This document shows, one piece after another, positions 5,442 through 6,114 of a DNA stretch of 6,114 nucleotides; within the stretch, counting starts at the first letter, position 1; each line of letters starts with the position of its first letter. The notes under the pieces are model-generated. The model was not told the DNA's origin. It saw only the letters and a list, made by a program, of their open reading frames with translations, and made no database searches. The position numbers were made by a program, and so were the translations under genes. The stretch spans positions 1 through 6,114 of the forward strand of contig CAMYJM010000173.1 of NCBI GenBank assembly GCA_947258635.1. The letters are read 5' to 3'. Origin of the DNA: an uncultured Acidimicrobiaceae bacterium (GTDB lineage Bacteria; Actinomycetota; Acidimicrobiia; Spongiisociales; UBA5794).

Positions 5442-6114
5442 ATGACGAATCGCGCCGCCATACGAACCTCCCCGGGCTGGTTGCTGCTGATAGTCGTCGT
5501 CGCGCTGCTGGCCGCATCCTGCACGTCGGATGCCGGCCGGGGCAGTTCGACCACAGCTCCCGGCACCACCGGCTTGCCGTCCACCACCGGCCCCGGCCCC
5601 GGGCCCGGCTCCGGCTCGACCACAGAACCTCCGACCACGACTCCGCGGCCTACCGTCCCGGTACCAACATCACTCGACGGTACCGGTTTCAACGACCACT
5701 CCGTGCCAGTGATCAACTCCTTGGGAGAATTCTTTGCCCTCGCTCGCGAAGGTGTTGCCGCCCGGTCGGTCGTGAAGTTCACCATCATCAACATGGCGCT
5801 CGACCCCGAGATCCGCTGGCTCGACAGCCGCTTCTACACCCTGCACGACGAGTGGTACTGGTTCCGGCTCATCAACGGTGCCGCCGTGCCGGGCGCGACG
5901 GAGAAGCCTTTGGCGGGCATGCGTTTCGCCACGGTGGCCCAGATCTACGACTGGGCCCGCAGTCTGCGCCCCAGTGAGTTGCCATACGATCTCATCTGGG
6001 TTGCCAGCCAATCGGTCGGCAGCCGCCTCTATTCGGACGACTTCTACGACCTCGCGCTGAACGTCACCCCCCGGGTTTACGGCCTCGGCTCGGTGGTCTA
6101 TTTCCCCGAGTCGG
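5442..6114 (+). CDS. Putative lipoprotein with unrecognised domain (3' end outside window)
   Basis: The reading frame runs from ATG 5442 to the window edge without a stop, 224 codons visible. The N-terminus has Arg4 and Arg8, a hydrophobic core (13-25, WLLLIVVVALLAA) and Cys27 in AASC, a slightly weak lipobox. Residues 28-78 are a low-complexity Ser/Thr/Gly/Pro linker. From about residue 80 a folded domain begins, with GFNDHSVPVINSLGEFF, then DPEIRWLDSRFYTLHDEWYWFRLING (in parts 121-146), GMRFATVAQIYDWARSLRP and RLYSDDFYDLAL. It is rich in Trp, Tyr and Phe. I do not recognise the family, so no function is proposed. An extracytoplasmic, membrane-anchored location is inferred from the signal. 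AAGGAG (5434-5439) lies only 2 bases before the ATG, a short spacer. It is divergent from the helicase and shares the lipobox-plus-linker design of the lipoprotein at 949-2286, without visible sequence similarity beyond the linker. Confidence 0.8.
   Translation, partial: MTNRAAIRTSPGWLLLIVVVALLAASCTSDAGRGSSTTAPGTTGLPSTTGPGPGPGSGSTTEPPTTTPRPTVPVPTSLDGTGFNDHSVPVINSLGEFFALAREGVAARSVVKFTIINMALDPEIRWLDSRFYTLHDEWYWFRLINGAAVPGATEKPLAGMRFATVAQIYDWARSLRPSELPYDLIWVASQSVGSRLYSDDFYDLALNVTPRVYGLGSVVYFPES

Noticed and set aside
5273..5794. A 173-codon minus-strand frame that is in phase with the helicase and ends at the TGA before it
   Set aside because: Most of it mirrors the low-complexity linker and the start of the plus-strand lipoprotein. 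Only its last 15 codons from ATG 5320 are mentioned as one option for the helicase start.

Overview
This is a high-GC window (estimated by eye, not computed) from an actinobacterium. The firmest clue is a complete WhiB-family [4Fe-4S] regulator, a family essentially confined to Actinobacteria and their phages. Two lipoproteins with Thr/Pro/Gly-rich linkers right after the lipidated Cys, plus GTG and TTG starts, suggest a deep branch such as Acidimicrobiia; that placement is inference.

Layout. The left edge (1-402, minus) is the N-terminal third of the nucleotide-binding domain of a pyruvate phosphate dikinase-like protein. It runs off the window, and its phosphate-binding GGKG loop is altered. 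A 213-base divergent intergenic region (403-615) separates it from whiB and holds two imperfect inverted repeats and a plausible promoter. On the plus strand, whiB (616-897), a lipoprotein carrying a putative glycoside hydrolase-like barrel (949-2286) and a single-pass membrane protein with a probable beta-propeller (2325-3452) follow one another with gaps of 51 and 38 bases, so they may be one transcription unit. The last gene overlaps by 14 bases, tail to tail, with a cyclophilin on the minus strand (3439-3948). Upstream of the cyclophilin, on the same strand, is a DEAD-box RNA helicase (4025 to about 5260). After another divergent intergenic region (about 5261-5441), a plus-strand lipoprotein with an unrecognised C-terminal domain starts at 5442 and runs off the right edge.

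How they may work together. WhiB, the glycoside hydrolase-like lipoprotein and the membrane propeller could form a small envelope-related unit beside or under a redox-sensing regulator. The helicase and cyclophilin are housekeeping factors for RNA and protein folding. No mobile element, CRISPR array, tRNA or rRNA is visible. No clearly novel multi-gene system is evident. The points most worth checking are the degenerate dikinase ATP loop, the helicase with no ATG, GTG or TTG start ahead of Walker A, and the unrecognised domain of the right-edge lipoprotein.
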